Source: Nitrospirales bacterium
GTDB lineage: Bacteria; Nitrospirota; Thermodesulfovibrionia; Thermodesulfovibrionales; Dissulfurispiraceae
Length of the DNA stretch: 9,284 nucleotides
Direction: 5' to 3'
NCBI GenBank assembly: GCA_020846375.1
Contig: JADLDZ010000015.1
Coordinates: forward strand, 1-9,284
Shown here: one piece after another, positions 1 to 6,174 of the stretch
How the letters are laid out: every line of letters starts with the position of its first letter
Numbering within the stretch: position 1 is the first letter of the stretch
Made by a program: the position numbers and the translations under genes
Notes under the pieces: model-generated
Databases searched by the model: none
The model's input: the letters and a program-made list of their open reading frames with translations, nothing else
Told to the model about the DNA's origin: nothing

Positions 1-1263
1 AAAGTTTTCCCCGAATTCCATGTGCTCGACATCGTTATTGAAAACGGCGCGTGCAGGGGGGCAATTGCGGTCCATGTGCGGACCGGCGACCTGCACGTTT
101 TCAACGCAAAGGCGACCCTGGTCGCCTCGGGAGGATACGGCAGGGTATTCAGGACCACTTCCAATGCCCTCGCAAGCACCGGGGACTGCCTGAGCATCCT
201 CTTCAGGAAAGGGCTGCCCCTCGAAGACATGGAGTTCTTCCAGTTCCACCCCACCGGCCTGAAGGGCCTCGGCATCCTTATCACCGAAGGGGCGCGCGGC
301 GAAGGGGGGATCCTGCTTAACGCGCAGGGGGAGCGCTTCATGGAGCGCTACGCCCCCACCATCAAGGACCTCGCGCCCCGCGACATGGTCTCACGGGCCA
401 TCATGACGGAGATACGGGAGGGGAGAGGGATCGACGGGGAGGATTATGTGCTCCTCGACCTCACCCGCGTGGACAGGAGAATCATCGACGAAAGGCTGCC
501 GGAGATTTCCACCTTCTGCAGGATCTATCTGGGCATCGATCCTTCGGAAAAGCCCATTCCCGTTCTGCCCACTGCTCATTACGCCATGGGCGGTATTCCC
601 AGCGATGTGGACGGCAGGGTCCTCGGAGACGAAAAAGGCGCGGTGGTCCGGGGGCTCTATGCAGCGGGCGAATGCGCCTGCGTCTCGGTGCATGGGGCGA
701 ACAGACTGGGCTGCAATTCCCTCCTCGATACCGTGGTCTTCGGGAGGAGGGCCGGAGCCGCGATGGGCCGGTACATAAAGGAAGCCGGGAGTGCGGAAAT
801 CCCGAAGAGCGCTCCGGACCGGGTGCGGGGGGAGATCGAGTCCCTCCTGAACAACCCGGGGGACGAGCAGGCAGGGACGGTGCGGGATGCGCTCCAGGAA
901 TTGATGATGGACAGATGCTCGGTATTCAGGAACGAGCGGGACCTCTCCCTGCTCACCCGGGAACTGCAGGAGTGCAGGGAGAGGGCGGAGCGGGTGCGGA
1001 TCAGGGACAGGGGCAGGGTTTTCAATACGGAACTCCTGGAGGCGGTAGAGCTCAGGCATCTCATTGCCCTGGGCGAAGCGATTGCGGGGTCGGCCCTCCA
1101 GAGGAGGGAGAGCCGCGGCGGCCACTCCCGCGAGGACTACCCGAAGAGGGACGATGAGAACTGGCTCAAGCATACCTTTGCCTTCGGGACGGGAAAGGGC
1201 ATCGAGTTCCGGTTCAAGCCGGTCACCATCACCCGGTTTCAGCCGGTGGAGAGGAAGTACTGA
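1..1263 (+). CDS. sdhA: Succinate dehydrogenase/fumarate reductase flavoprotein subunit (5' partial)
   Basis: This is the FAD-binding catalytic subunit of complex II, which oxidises succinate to fumarate on the cytoplasmic face of the membrane. The frame is open from base 1, so the N-terminal part (Rossmann fold, His that binds FAD covalently) lies upstream; a GTG at 22 is internal. The active-site series of the family is present: QFHPTG (His codon 247-249), TEGARGEGG (Thr-Glu at 283-288), APRDMVSRA (catalytic Arg loop, about 376-402), HYAMGG (His at 577) and HGANRLGCNSLLD (Arg at 703). The helical C-terminal domain ends in PVERKY. About 420 codons remain; family members are usually 570-600 residues. 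The stop is one base before the sdhB ATG, so the genes are co-transcribed. The motifs fit both succinate dehydrogenase and fumarate reductase; the subunit set and the His/Tyr pattern in SdhD favour succinate:quinone oxidoreductase. Confidence 0.97.
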   Translation, partial: KVFPEFHVLDIVIENGACRGAIAVHVRTGDLHVFNAKATLVASGGYGRVFRTTSNALASTGDCLSILFRKGLPLEDMEFFQFHPTGLKGLGILITEGARGEGGILLNAQGERFMERYAPTIKDLAPRDMVSRAIMTEIREGRGIDGEDYVLLDLTRVDRRIIDERLPEISTFCRIYLGIDPSEKPIPVLPTAHYAMGGIPSDVDGRVLGDEKGAVVRGLYAAGECACVSVHGANRLGCNSLLDTVVFGRRAGAAMGRYIKEAGSAEIPKSAPDRVRGEIESLLNNPGDEQAGTVRDALQELMMDRCSVFRNERDLSLLTRELQECRERAERVRIRDRGRVFNTELLEAVELRHLIALGEAIAGSALQRRESRGGHSREDYPKRDDENWLKHTFAFGTGKGIEFRFKPVTITRFQPVERKY

Positions 1264-1264
1264 C

Positions 1265-2047
1265 ATGGAAAATTATGTATATCGAATAAGAAGGTTCGAC
1301 CCGGAAAAGGACGCGGAACCGCGGTGGGAGGATTTCTGTATTGCGATGCGACCCACCGAGAGGGTTCTCGACGGCCTGATCCGGATCAAGGACACCCTGG
1401 ACGGCAGTCTCACCTTCCGCCGCTCCTGTCTCCACGGCATCTGCGGCTCCTGTGCCATGAAAATAAACGGCAGGAATGCCCTCGCGTGTCAGACCCTTAT
1501 CAAGGACGTGCCGCTGCTCACCCCGTCTTCCCCCTCCTGCGGACACCGGGGAGCCGCCGAGAAGGCGGCGGCGGCCGTGAGCAAGGGGGTCATCGTCGTG
1601 GAGCCCCTTCCCGCCCTGCCGGTCATCAAGGACCTTGTGGTGGATATGGACCCCTTTTTCGGGAAGAACCGGCTGGTCCTTCCGTACCTGATCAACAACG
1701 AGCCCCCGCCGGAGCGGGAGAGGCTCCAGAGCCCGGAGGATCAGCACAAGATCCTCCAGTCCATCACCTGCATCATGTGCGGGTGTTGCACCTCCTCCTG
1801 CCCCAGCTATTGGGCCGACAAGGAATACCTCGGTCCCGCCGCACTCGTCAAGGCATACCGCTTCATCGGCGATACGAGGGACCGGGCCACCGAAGAGAGG
1901 CTGGAGAAGGTGGCGCAGATTCAGGGCGTGTGGCGGTGCCACTCCATTTACAACTGCGTGGAGGCCTGTCCAAAGGAAATCGATATAACGGACCATATCT
2001 CGAAGCTGAAGCGCCTGGCGGTAAAAAAGAGGTGGAAGAGGTCATGA
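1265..2047 (+). CDS. sdhB: Succinate dehydrogenase iron-sulfur subunit
   Basis: This 260-residue subunit carries electrons from FAD in SdhA to quinone through three Fe-S clusters. The [2Fe-2S] ligands are C55, C60, C63 and C75. The [4Fe-4S] ligands are C169, C172, C175 and C235, in CIMCGCCTSSCP and the later CP motif. The [3Fe-4S] ligands are C179, C225 and C231. H226, in CHSIYNC, matches the quinone-site His of E. coli SdhB (His207). The ATG at 1265 is chosen because it follows the sdhA stop by one base, sits behind a GAGGAAG element (1251-1257), and begins with the usual strand-rich N-terminus. The same frame stays open upstream inside sdhA, but that extension is not coding. Compared with E. 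coli SdhB (238 residues), about 20 extra residues lie between the plant-type ferredoxin domain and the PLPALPVIKDLV linker, roughly residues 86-107, including an additional Cys (C92). Confidence 0.97.
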   Translation: MENYVYRIRRFDPEKDAEPRWEDFCIAMRPTERVLDGLIRIKDTLDGSLTFRRSCLHGICGSCAMKINGRNALACQTLIKDVPLLTPSSPSCGHRGAAEKAAAAVSKGVIVVEPLPALPVIKDLVVDMDPFFGKNRLVLPYLINNEPPPERERLQSPEDQHKILQSITCIMCGCCTSSCPSYWADKEYLGPAALVKAYRFIGDTRDRATEERLEKVAQIQGVWRCHSIYNCVEACPKEIDITDHISKLKRLAVKKRWKRS

Positions 2048-2080
2048 GCCGGTGAAGAAAAAAGTGACAAGGAAAGGGTG

Positions 2081-2425
2081 ATGCGATACAAACTGCGGAC
2101 AGGCTCTCTCGCATGGCTGATCCACCGGGTGACCGGGGTGGCCCTGACACTCTATATCTTTCTCCATCTGTATGTACTGAGCCATCTCAAGGATCCGGAG
2201 GAATACAAAGCGCTCATGGGAATGATGCGGAACCCCCTGGTACGGCTCAGCGAGGTGGGGCTGCTCGCCCTTGTAATAGCCCACGCGTTCAACGGGGTGA
2301 GGGTGACCCTGCTCGAGCTGGGGCTTTCCACCCGGCTCCAGAAACCCCTCTTCTGGACGGCGGCGGTGGTGGGTGCCGCCATCTGCCTTGCGGGGGCATG
2401 GGTCCTCCTGGGAGGTGGCCATTGA
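2081..2425 (+). CDS. sdhC: Succinate dehydrogenase cytochrome b subunit C
   Basis: This 114-residue hydrophobic protein is one of two membrane anchors of complex II. Three membrane helices are visible: about 13-33, 54-76 and 88-110. The N-terminal signature W-L-I-H-R-V-T-G (12-19) is the family's quinone-site entrance; its Arg16 matches E. coli SdhC Arg31. His68, in IAHAFNGVR, aligns with the E. coli heme ligand His84. The position of E. coli Ser27 appears to be Trp12 here. The ATG at 2081 is preferred: AAGGAA at 2069-2074 gives normal spacing, while the GTG just before it (2078) would add one residue. The gene follows sdhB after 33 bases and overlaps the sdhD start, so it belongs to the sdh operon. 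Confidence 0.93.
   Translation: MRYKLRTGSLAWLIHRVTGVALTLYIFLHLYVLSHLKDPEEYKALMGMMRNPLVRLSEVGLLALVIAHAFNGVRVTLLELGLSTRLQKPLFWTAAVVGAAICLAGAWVLLGGGH
2411..2424 (+). promoter_or_regulatory. Ribosome binding site fixing the TTG start of sdhD
   Basis: GGAGGT at 2411-2416, inside the end of sdhC, lies 5 bases before TTG at 2422. No ATG lies in this frame at the position where SdhD homology begins. The TTG and the sdhC TGA share two bases, which suggests translational coupling of the two anchor subunits. Confidence 0.7.
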
Positions 2426-2748
2426 AAGGCGTGGCGGGCTGGCTTTTCCAGAGGGTGACCGGCGTGCTGCTGGTGGCGGGGCTGCTGCTCCACTTCCTCG
2501 TCATGCACTTCAGCGGCCCCGAAAAGATAGCGCACACGGTGGTGCTCGAAAGGATCTCGAACCCCTGGTGGAAGACCTTCGATGTGCTGTTCCTCTCGTC
2601 GGTGATCTACCATGGGTTCAACGGGATGTGGGGGCTCGCTGAAGAGTATATCCGCCCGGAAGGCCTGCGCAGGGCGGCGAAGGCATCCCTCCTCGTCATG
2701 GCGGCCGTGCTGTATGCCGTGGGTATCTATATCGTCACGCTCCGATGA
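2422..2748 (+). CDS. sdhD: Succinate dehydrogenase membrane anchor subunit D (TTG start)
   Basis: This 108-residue second membrane anchor shares heme b and the quinone site with SdhC. Helices are visible at about 12-31, 52-73 and 88-106. His64 lies in Y-H-G-F-N-G-M-W and aligns with the E. coli SdhD heme ligand His71. Tyr76 falls exactly twelve residues later, as does E. coli Tyr83, a quinone-site residue. Both anchors therefore have one heme His each, which fits a single bridging heme b. The start is read as TTG at 2422, overlapping the sdhC stop (TTGA) and placed 5 bases after a strong GGAGGT (2411-2416). A GTG at 2431 is the alternative and would remove three residues. The frame extends further upstream inside sdhC without coding meaning. 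The gene is last in the visible sdh operon; no terminator hairpin follows it. Confidence 0.9.
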   Translation: MKGVAGWLFQRVTGVLLVAGLLLHFLVMHFSGPEKIAHTVVLERISNPWWKTFDVLFLSSVIYHGFNGMWGLAEEYIRPEGLRRAAKASLLVMAAVLYAVGIYIVTLR

Positions 2749-2793
2749 AGAGCGGGGCTATCCTCCCATCGGGCTTCCTTACGTTACAATCTT

Positions 2794-2823
2794 CGGTCAG
2801 GGCAAACCGGATTTTGTTATAAT
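2794..2823 (+). promoter_or_regulatory. Extended -10 sigma70-type promoter upstream of rsfS
   Basis: The sequence TGTTATAAT at 2815-2823 is a perfect extended -10 element (TG-N-TATAAT). The best -35 candidate is weak, CGGTCA at 2794-2799 with an 18-base spacer, as expected when an extended -10 is present. Transcription would start near 2830, leaving a leader of about 27 bases to the proposed rsfS start at 2857. The promoter lies in the only sizeable gap between sdhD and rsfS, so the rsfS-rlmH-lapAB-PIN genes probably form an operon separate from sdh, with possible read-through. Confidence 0.7.
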
Positions 2824-2841
2824 ATCCTGAAAAAATACAGA

Positions 2842-2859
2842 AGAGAGGTTACGCACATA
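2842..2859 (+). promoter_or_regulatory. Ribosome binding site with ATA as putative start codon
   Basis: AGAGAGG at 2842-2848 is separated by 8 bases from ATA at 2857, ideal spacing for a start. The nearest canonical start codon in frame is 141 bases further on and has no purine-rich element near it. The site also lies about 27 bases after the expected transcription start of the extended -10 promoter. Confidence 0.6.
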
Positions 2860-3207
2860 GAAAGCAAAACGAAGGCAATAGCGGTAGCAGAAGCGTCTCT
2901 CGAAAAAAAGGCGTATGTCCCCCTGGTCCTTGAACTGAAAGGCCTCACCGTCATCGCAGACTACTTCGTCATCTGCTCGGGCGCCAGCACCACGCAGGTG
3001 CGGGCGATTGCCGACTTCATCGAGGAGAGCCTGAAGAGCCTGGGAATCAGACCCACGCGTATCGAAGGCGCGGAGAATGCGCACTGGATACTCATGGATT
3101 ATGGAGATGTCATCGTCCATATTTTTGAGGAGCAAACAAGGGCATATTACGAACTGGAGAAGTTCTGGCTGGACGCCCCGAGAATCCCCCTCGAAAAGGA
3201 AAGGTGA
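2857..3207 (+). CDS. rsfS: Ribosome silencing factor RsfS, apparently starting at AUA
   Basis: The protein (116 residues from the proposed start) belongs to the RsfS/Iojap family, which binds ribosomal protein L14 and blocks joining of the 30S and 50S subunits when growth slows. Family marks in order are LEKKAYVPLVLELKGLT (15-31), the core A-D-Y-F-V-I-C-S-G (34-42), then A-H-W-I-L-M-D-Y-G-D-V-I-V-H (75-88), ending in Y-Y-E-L-E-K-F-W (97-104). No ATG, GTG or TTG lies in frame before GTG 2998, and that start would delete residues 1-47, including the conserved core. ATA at 2857 follows AGAGAGG (2842-2848) by 8 bases and gives the family's usual N-terminus (M-E-S-K-T-K-A). I therefore infer an AUA start, unless the base is a sequencing error for ATG. 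rlmH follows, a pairing conserved in many bacteria (ybeB-ybeA in E. coli). Confidence 0.9.
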   Translation: MESKTKAIAVAEASLEKKAYVPLVLELKGLTVIADYFVICSGASTTQVRAIADFIEESLKSLGIRPTRIEGAENAHWILMDYGDVIVHIFEEQTRAYYELEKFWLDAPRIPLEKER

Positions 3208-3238
3208 GGAGCGGGAACGAACATCCCCAGCCCTCACC
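3203..3238 (+). promoter_or_regulatory. RNA hairpin spanning the rsfS stop codon and the rlmH leader
   Basis: GGTGAGG (3203-3209) is exactly complementary to CCTCACC (3232-3238). Inside it, GC GGG (3211-3215) can pair with CCC and GC (3226-3228, 3230-3231), with single-base bulges A3210 and A3229 and a 10-base loop. The result is a 12-bp helix, 10 pairs of it G-C. The 5' arm holds the rsfS TGA and the purine run GAGGAG; the 3' arm ends 3 bases before the first rlmH ATG. No T-run follows, so it is not an intrinsic terminator. A role in coupling rlmH translation to rsfS is inference. Confidence 0.55.
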
Positions 3239-3247
3239 CGCATGACG

Positions 3248-3685
3248 ATGCTCTTTCGCATATTCTGGGTGGGCAGGACAAAGGACGGGTATCTGAAAGA
3301 GGGGATCGACCGGTACCGCACGCTGTTGGGATACCTGGCCTCCGTCTCCGTGATCGAGATCAAGGAGGAGAAGGGGAAGGACAGGGAGGCCTCCTCGTCT
3401 GCCGAGGGCCGGAGGATACTGAAGCAGGCGCAGTCCTATGTCCTGCTCGATGAGAGGGGAAAGGAGCTCACCTCCCGGGAATTCGCCCGTTTCCTGGAGG
3501 AAAGGGGCAAAGTGGATTTCGTGATCGGAGGGGCGTACGGAGTGTCCGGAGAGGTCAGGGAGAGGGCCGATGCGGTGATCGCCCTTTCCAGGATGACCTT
3601 TACGCACGAGATGGTGCGGGTCATTTTTCTCGAACAGCTCTACCGGGCCATGACTATTCTGAAAGGAAGGGAGTATCACCACTGA
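3248..3685 (+). CDS. rlmH: 23S rRNA (pseudouridine-1915-N3)-methyltransferase RlmH
   Basis: RlmH is a small SPOUT-class methyltransferase that uses S-adenosylmethionine to methylate pseudouridine 1915 in helix 69 of 23S rRNA, acting on the assembled 70S ribosome as a homodimer. The family marks are clear: the strand M-L-F-R-I-F-W-V-G (1-9), the SAM-knot motif V-I-G-G-A-Y-G (92-98), and F-T-H-E-M-V-R-V-I-F-L-E-Q-L-Y-R-A (118-134), ending in Y-H-H (143-145). From ATG 3248 the protein has 145 residues, and its M-to-VG distance equals that of E. coli RlmH; ATG 3242 would add two residues. Neither start has a Shine-Dalgarno element close by. The gene lies 40 bases behind rsfS, and its TGA overlaps the next ATG by one base (TGATG). 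Confidence 0.95.
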   Translation: MLFRIFWVGRTKDGYLKEGIDRYRTLLGYLASVSVIEIKEEKGKDREASSSAEGRRILKQAQSYVLLDERGKELTSREFARFLEERGKVDFVIGGAYGVSGEVRERADAVIALSRMTFTHEMVRVIFLEQLYRAMTILKGREYHH

Positions 3686-4998
3686 TGGGAAAATTATCAA
3701 TATTGGTGTTTCTGCTTTTCCTCGCCGTTCTCGGCTTCTTCTCCATGGAAAACCAGGAGATGATAACGGTTAAGATCCCTTTCGGGAGCCTCTACACCGT
3801 CCCCAAGGTCATCCTGATACTCCTGTCGACCATCTCAGGAGCCCTTGTGGTCCTCATGATCTCTTTCATACGGGATACGAAACGGATCATCGACAATCTC
3901 CAGTCTCAGAAGAGGCAGAAGAAGGAGGCGAAGATCGACGCCTACTATTCGAGGGGCCTCAATGCCCTGCTGGGCAACAAGCAGGAGGATGCGAAAGAGG
4001 CGCTTACCGAGGTCCTGAAGGAGGAGCCCGAGCATGTGGATGCCCTCCTCCGGCTGGGGGACATCGCCCTGGACAAGGCTGAATATGCCGCCGCCCTCGA
4101 GTATTACAAGAAAGCGAAGGATATCGGTCCCACGAATCTCCGGGCACTCCTCTCCATGGCAAAGGTAATGGAGCGAATGATGCGTGACGGAGACGCACTC
4201 CGCTACCTGGATGACATCCTCGAGATCGATGCGGAGAACCTTACCGCCCTGCAACGGAAGCGGGTGCTCCTCGAGAAAAAGGAGAAATGGGACGAACTCC
4301 TCTCCCTGCAGAAGTCCATTGTCAAGCTGGTGAGCAACGATAAGGACAAGATGCAGGAGGATGCGCTCCTTCTGGGATACAAGTACGAGTATGCGAGGAT
4401 AAGCCTTGAAGGCGGCCACCTGGAGAAAGCGGAGAAGGCCTTCCGGACGCTGCTGAAGATGGACTGCACCTTTCTCCCGGCGTACCTCGGCATTACCGAG
4501 GTGATGATCTCCAACGGGGAGACGGAAGAGACCATCAACTTCCTGGAGAAGAGCTACGAGCAGTTGAATTCCGTGATCCTCCTCGCCCGCCTTGAAGACC
4601 TGCTCATCAGCGTGGGAGAGCCGGGGAGGCTTATCCGTTTTTACCGGAATGCCATTGCACGCACCCCTGAGGACAACCGTTTGAAATTCCTCCTCGGAAA
4701 GCTCTACTACCGGCTGGAGATGGTGGATGACGCCATCGACACCCTGAGCTCCATCGATACCGGCTCCTTTTCCCCCCATGAGTTCTACAGCCTGCGGGGC
4801 GAGCTCTACATGAAGAGGGACCAGGTTTCCAAGGCACTAGAGGAATTCAGGAAGGCGTGCAGCATCCGGCAGGCAGCCCTGCTGCCCTACTGCTGCTCCC
4901 AGTGTGGCTACCGGTCTGCCGACTGGTCGGGGAGATGCTCCGAGTGCAGCGAATGGAATACTTTCCGACTTGACCTGTACGGGACCTGCAAGGCGTAG
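3685..4998 (+). CDS. LapA-LapB fusion: membrane-anchored TPR protein with C-terminal zinc ribbon
   Basis: This 437-residue protein joins two proteins that E. coli encodes separately as lapA and lapB. Residues 1-62 look like LapA (DUF1049): helix 5-20, the short periplasmic piece M-E-N-Q-E-M-I-T-V-K-I-P-F, and helix 41-62. A charged linker follows (64-85). Then come about eight TPR-like helix pairs (about 86-395), as in LapB. The end is a four-Cys ribbon, C404-x2-C407 ... C418-x2-C421, matching the LapB rubredoxin-like domain in place and size. In E. coli, LapB presents LpxC to the FtsH protease and so limits lipopolysaccharide synthesis; a similar adaptor role here is inferred. The ribbon's wording (W-S-G-R-C-S-E-C-S-E-W-N-T) also resembles the N-terminal zinc finger of RadA. 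The ATG shares one base with the rlmH stop, with GGAAGGGAG (3665-3673) upstream. Confidence 0.85.
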   Translation: MGKLSILVFLLFLAVLGFFSMENQEMITVKIPFGSLYTVPKVILILLSTISGALVVLMISFIRDTKRIIDNLQSQKRQKKEAKIDAYYSRGLNALLGNKQEDAKEALTEVLKEEPEHVDALLRLGDIALDKAEYAAALEYYKKAKDIGPTNLRALLSMAKVMERMMRDGDALRYLDDILEIDAENLTALQRKRVLLEKKEKWDELLSLQKSIVKLVSNDKDKMQEDALLLGYKYEYARISLEGGHLEKAEKAFRTLLKMDCTFLPAYLGITEVMISNGETEETINFLEKSYEQLNSVILLARLEDLLISVGEPGRLIRFYRNAIARTPEDNRLKFLLGKLYYRLEMVDDAIDTLSSIDTGSFSPHEFYSLRGELYMKRDQVSKALEEFRKACSIRQAALLPYCCSQCGYRSADWSGRCSECSEWNTFRLDLYGTCKA

Positions 4999-5010
4999 TG
5001 GGAGGAAGCG

Positions 5011-5736
5011 ATGAAAGCGGCGGGAAACGGGAGCGAAAAGAAGAAGGCGGAAGGCGGCGCTTCCGTTCAGAGCACCGGCCAGAGCGTCCGTCTGACCTCC
5101 GGTGAAGCCTTTCTGAAAAAGAGGACCGGCAAGGCGAAGAAGGTGGTCCTGGATACCAGCCTCTTCGTGAATCCTGATGTGCGGGCAAACCTGGGCGAAA
5201 CGCCCACCGCGGCACTGGAGACTTTTCTCACCTTCGCGGCCCGGATCCATATCCTCGAATTCTACATGCCCCCTTCCATTTTCGAGGAGCTCCTCCATTT
5301 CGTGGAACGGGACAGGATACCGGGTGACCTCCTGGTGAACCTCTACCAGAAACCCCCGAAGAAGCATGAGCTCAGCTGCCCCGCGTTCCTGCTCTACGAG
5401 CTCATAGAAGACATGCGGGAAAGGGTGAACAAAGGGCTGCGCCTCGCAGAAAAGGCCGTCAGGGGAGCGGAGAGCAGGAAGGCGGAAGAGATGATCCCGG
5501 ATCTGAGGAAGAAATACCGGGAGGCCCTGCGGGAGGGCATCATCGACAGCAAAGAGGATGTGGACCTCCTGCTTCTGGCCATGGAGCTCGATGCCCTGCT
5601 GATCACCGCCGACCAGGGGCTGGTCAAATGGGCGGAAAAGCTGGGCATCAAATGGCTGTTCCCCGAAAAATTCAGGGATTACCTGCTGGGCGCCATCAGG
5701 AGATCGGAGCTCCTTTCGGAGCGGAAAGAAAAGTGA
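5011..5736 (+). CDS. RNA ligase partner protein, PIN domain (putative ribonuclease)
   Basis: The 241-residue protein matches the RNA ligase partner family, PIN-like proteins usually encoded beside a Pab1020-type ATP-dependent RNA ligase in archaea, Aquificae and some Nitrospirae. The family runs are V-V-L-D-T-S-L-F-V-N-P-D-V-R (45-58), E-F-Y-M-P-P-S-I-F-E-E-L (83-94), L-Y-E-L-I-E-D-M-R-E-R-V-N-K-G-L-R (128-144), E-G-I-I-D-S-K-E-D-V-D-L-L-L-L-A (175-190) and I-T-A-D-Q-G (198-203). The acidic residues D48, E93, D183/D185 and D201 are placed like a PIN metal site, so ribonuclease activity is plausible; the substrate is unknown. Residues 1-40, basic and low in complexity, precede the point where the family normally starts. 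GGAGGA at 5001-5006 supports ATG 5011. The gene follows lapAB by 12 bases, and no ligase gene is in the window. Confidence 0.87.
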   Translation: MKAAGNGSEKKKAEGGASVQSTGQSVRLTSGEAFLKKRTGKAKKVVLDTSLFVNPDVRANLGETPTAALETFLTFAARIHILEFYMPPSIFEELLHFVERDRIPGDLLVNLYQKPPKKHELSCPAFLLYELIEDMRERVNKGLRLAEKAVRGAESRKAEEMIPDLRKKYREALREGIIDSKEDVDLLLLAMELDALLITADQGLVKWAEKLGIKWLFPEKFRDYLLGAIRRSELLSERKEK

Positions 5737-5742
5737 CCCTTT

Positions 5743-6132
5743 CTACCTCCTGAGCCGTTCTTCGATCTTCCTGCTGATGGCCCGTGCGAACTCCTCGTTG
5801 CCGCTGCCAACCCTGATGTGCACCTCCGTAGCATCTTCCGGGGCCTTTCTCAGGACCAGGTGTACCGGCGTCCTGTCGGGCAGTGTCGCGTCGATGATAC
5901 CCCCCGTGGAGTCCTTCTGCGCGTTTCCGATGTTCATGTTGAAATCCTTCAGCGCCTCGCGGGAGGCGTCGAAGGTCTTGAATACGGTATCCGCATAGGT
6001 GGCCCGGAGTTCGCCGTAGGCATAGACGGCGGAGGCGGCCCCATAGGGCGGTGATGTCTTCGCTACGACGCATCCCTGGACCGCGAGGATGACGGTAAAG
6101 AAAAGCGGTATGAACCGGAAGAGCATTCTCAT
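5743..6132 (-). CDS. Small envelope lipoprotein, DUF3568-like
   Basis: This 129-residue protein has a lipoprotein signal: a basic start, hydrophobic stretch 8-18 and a lipobox V-Q-G-C with lipidation Cys21. The mature part (Y-A-Y-G-E-L-R-A-T-Y-A, then F-K-T-F-D-A-S-R-E-A-L, then G-G-I-I-D-A-T) follows the pattern of DUF3568-type lipoproteins, which have no assigned function. It ends in a charged helix, E-F-A-R-A-I-S-R-K-I-E-E-R-L-R-R. The start is ATG at 6132: GGGGAGG (complement of 6141-6147) lies 8 bases upstream. The GTG at 6141 would overlap that element and is rejected. The gene follows the PA2779-family gene by 42 bases on the same strand, so they are probably co-transcribed. Its stop lies 6 bases from the convergent PIN gene's stop. 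The DUF3568 assignment rests on remembered pattern only. Confidence 0.75.
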   Translation of the reverse strand: MRMLFRFIPLFFTVILAVQGCVVAKTSPPYGAASAVYAYGELRATYADTVFKTFDASREALKDFNMNIGNAQKDSTGGIIDATLPDRTPVHLVLRKAPEDATEVHIRVGSGNEEFARAISRKIEERLRR

Positions 6133-6174
6133 AAACGGCACCTCCCCTTTCTTTTCACCGGAGACCCGGAGAGC

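Noticed and set aside
391..1266. Long open frame on the minus strand opposite sdhA (291 codons)
   Set aside because: It lies wholly opposite a well-conserved sdhA, has a Pro/His/Arg-rich composition typical of antisense GC-rich frames, and shows no recognisable domain. Similar antisense frames opposite sdhB (1229-1996), lapAB (3835-4779) and the oxidoreductase (7187-8020) were rejected for the same reason.
2749..2814. Possible terminator after sdhD
   Set aside because: No stem with a following T-run could be found; the sdh transcript may end by another mechanism or read through.
5709..5722. Hairpin GCTCC-TTTC-GGAGC near the convergent gene ends, considered as a bidirectional terminator
   Set aside because: It is only 5 bp, lies inside the PIN gene's last codons, and is not followed by a T-run on either strand.
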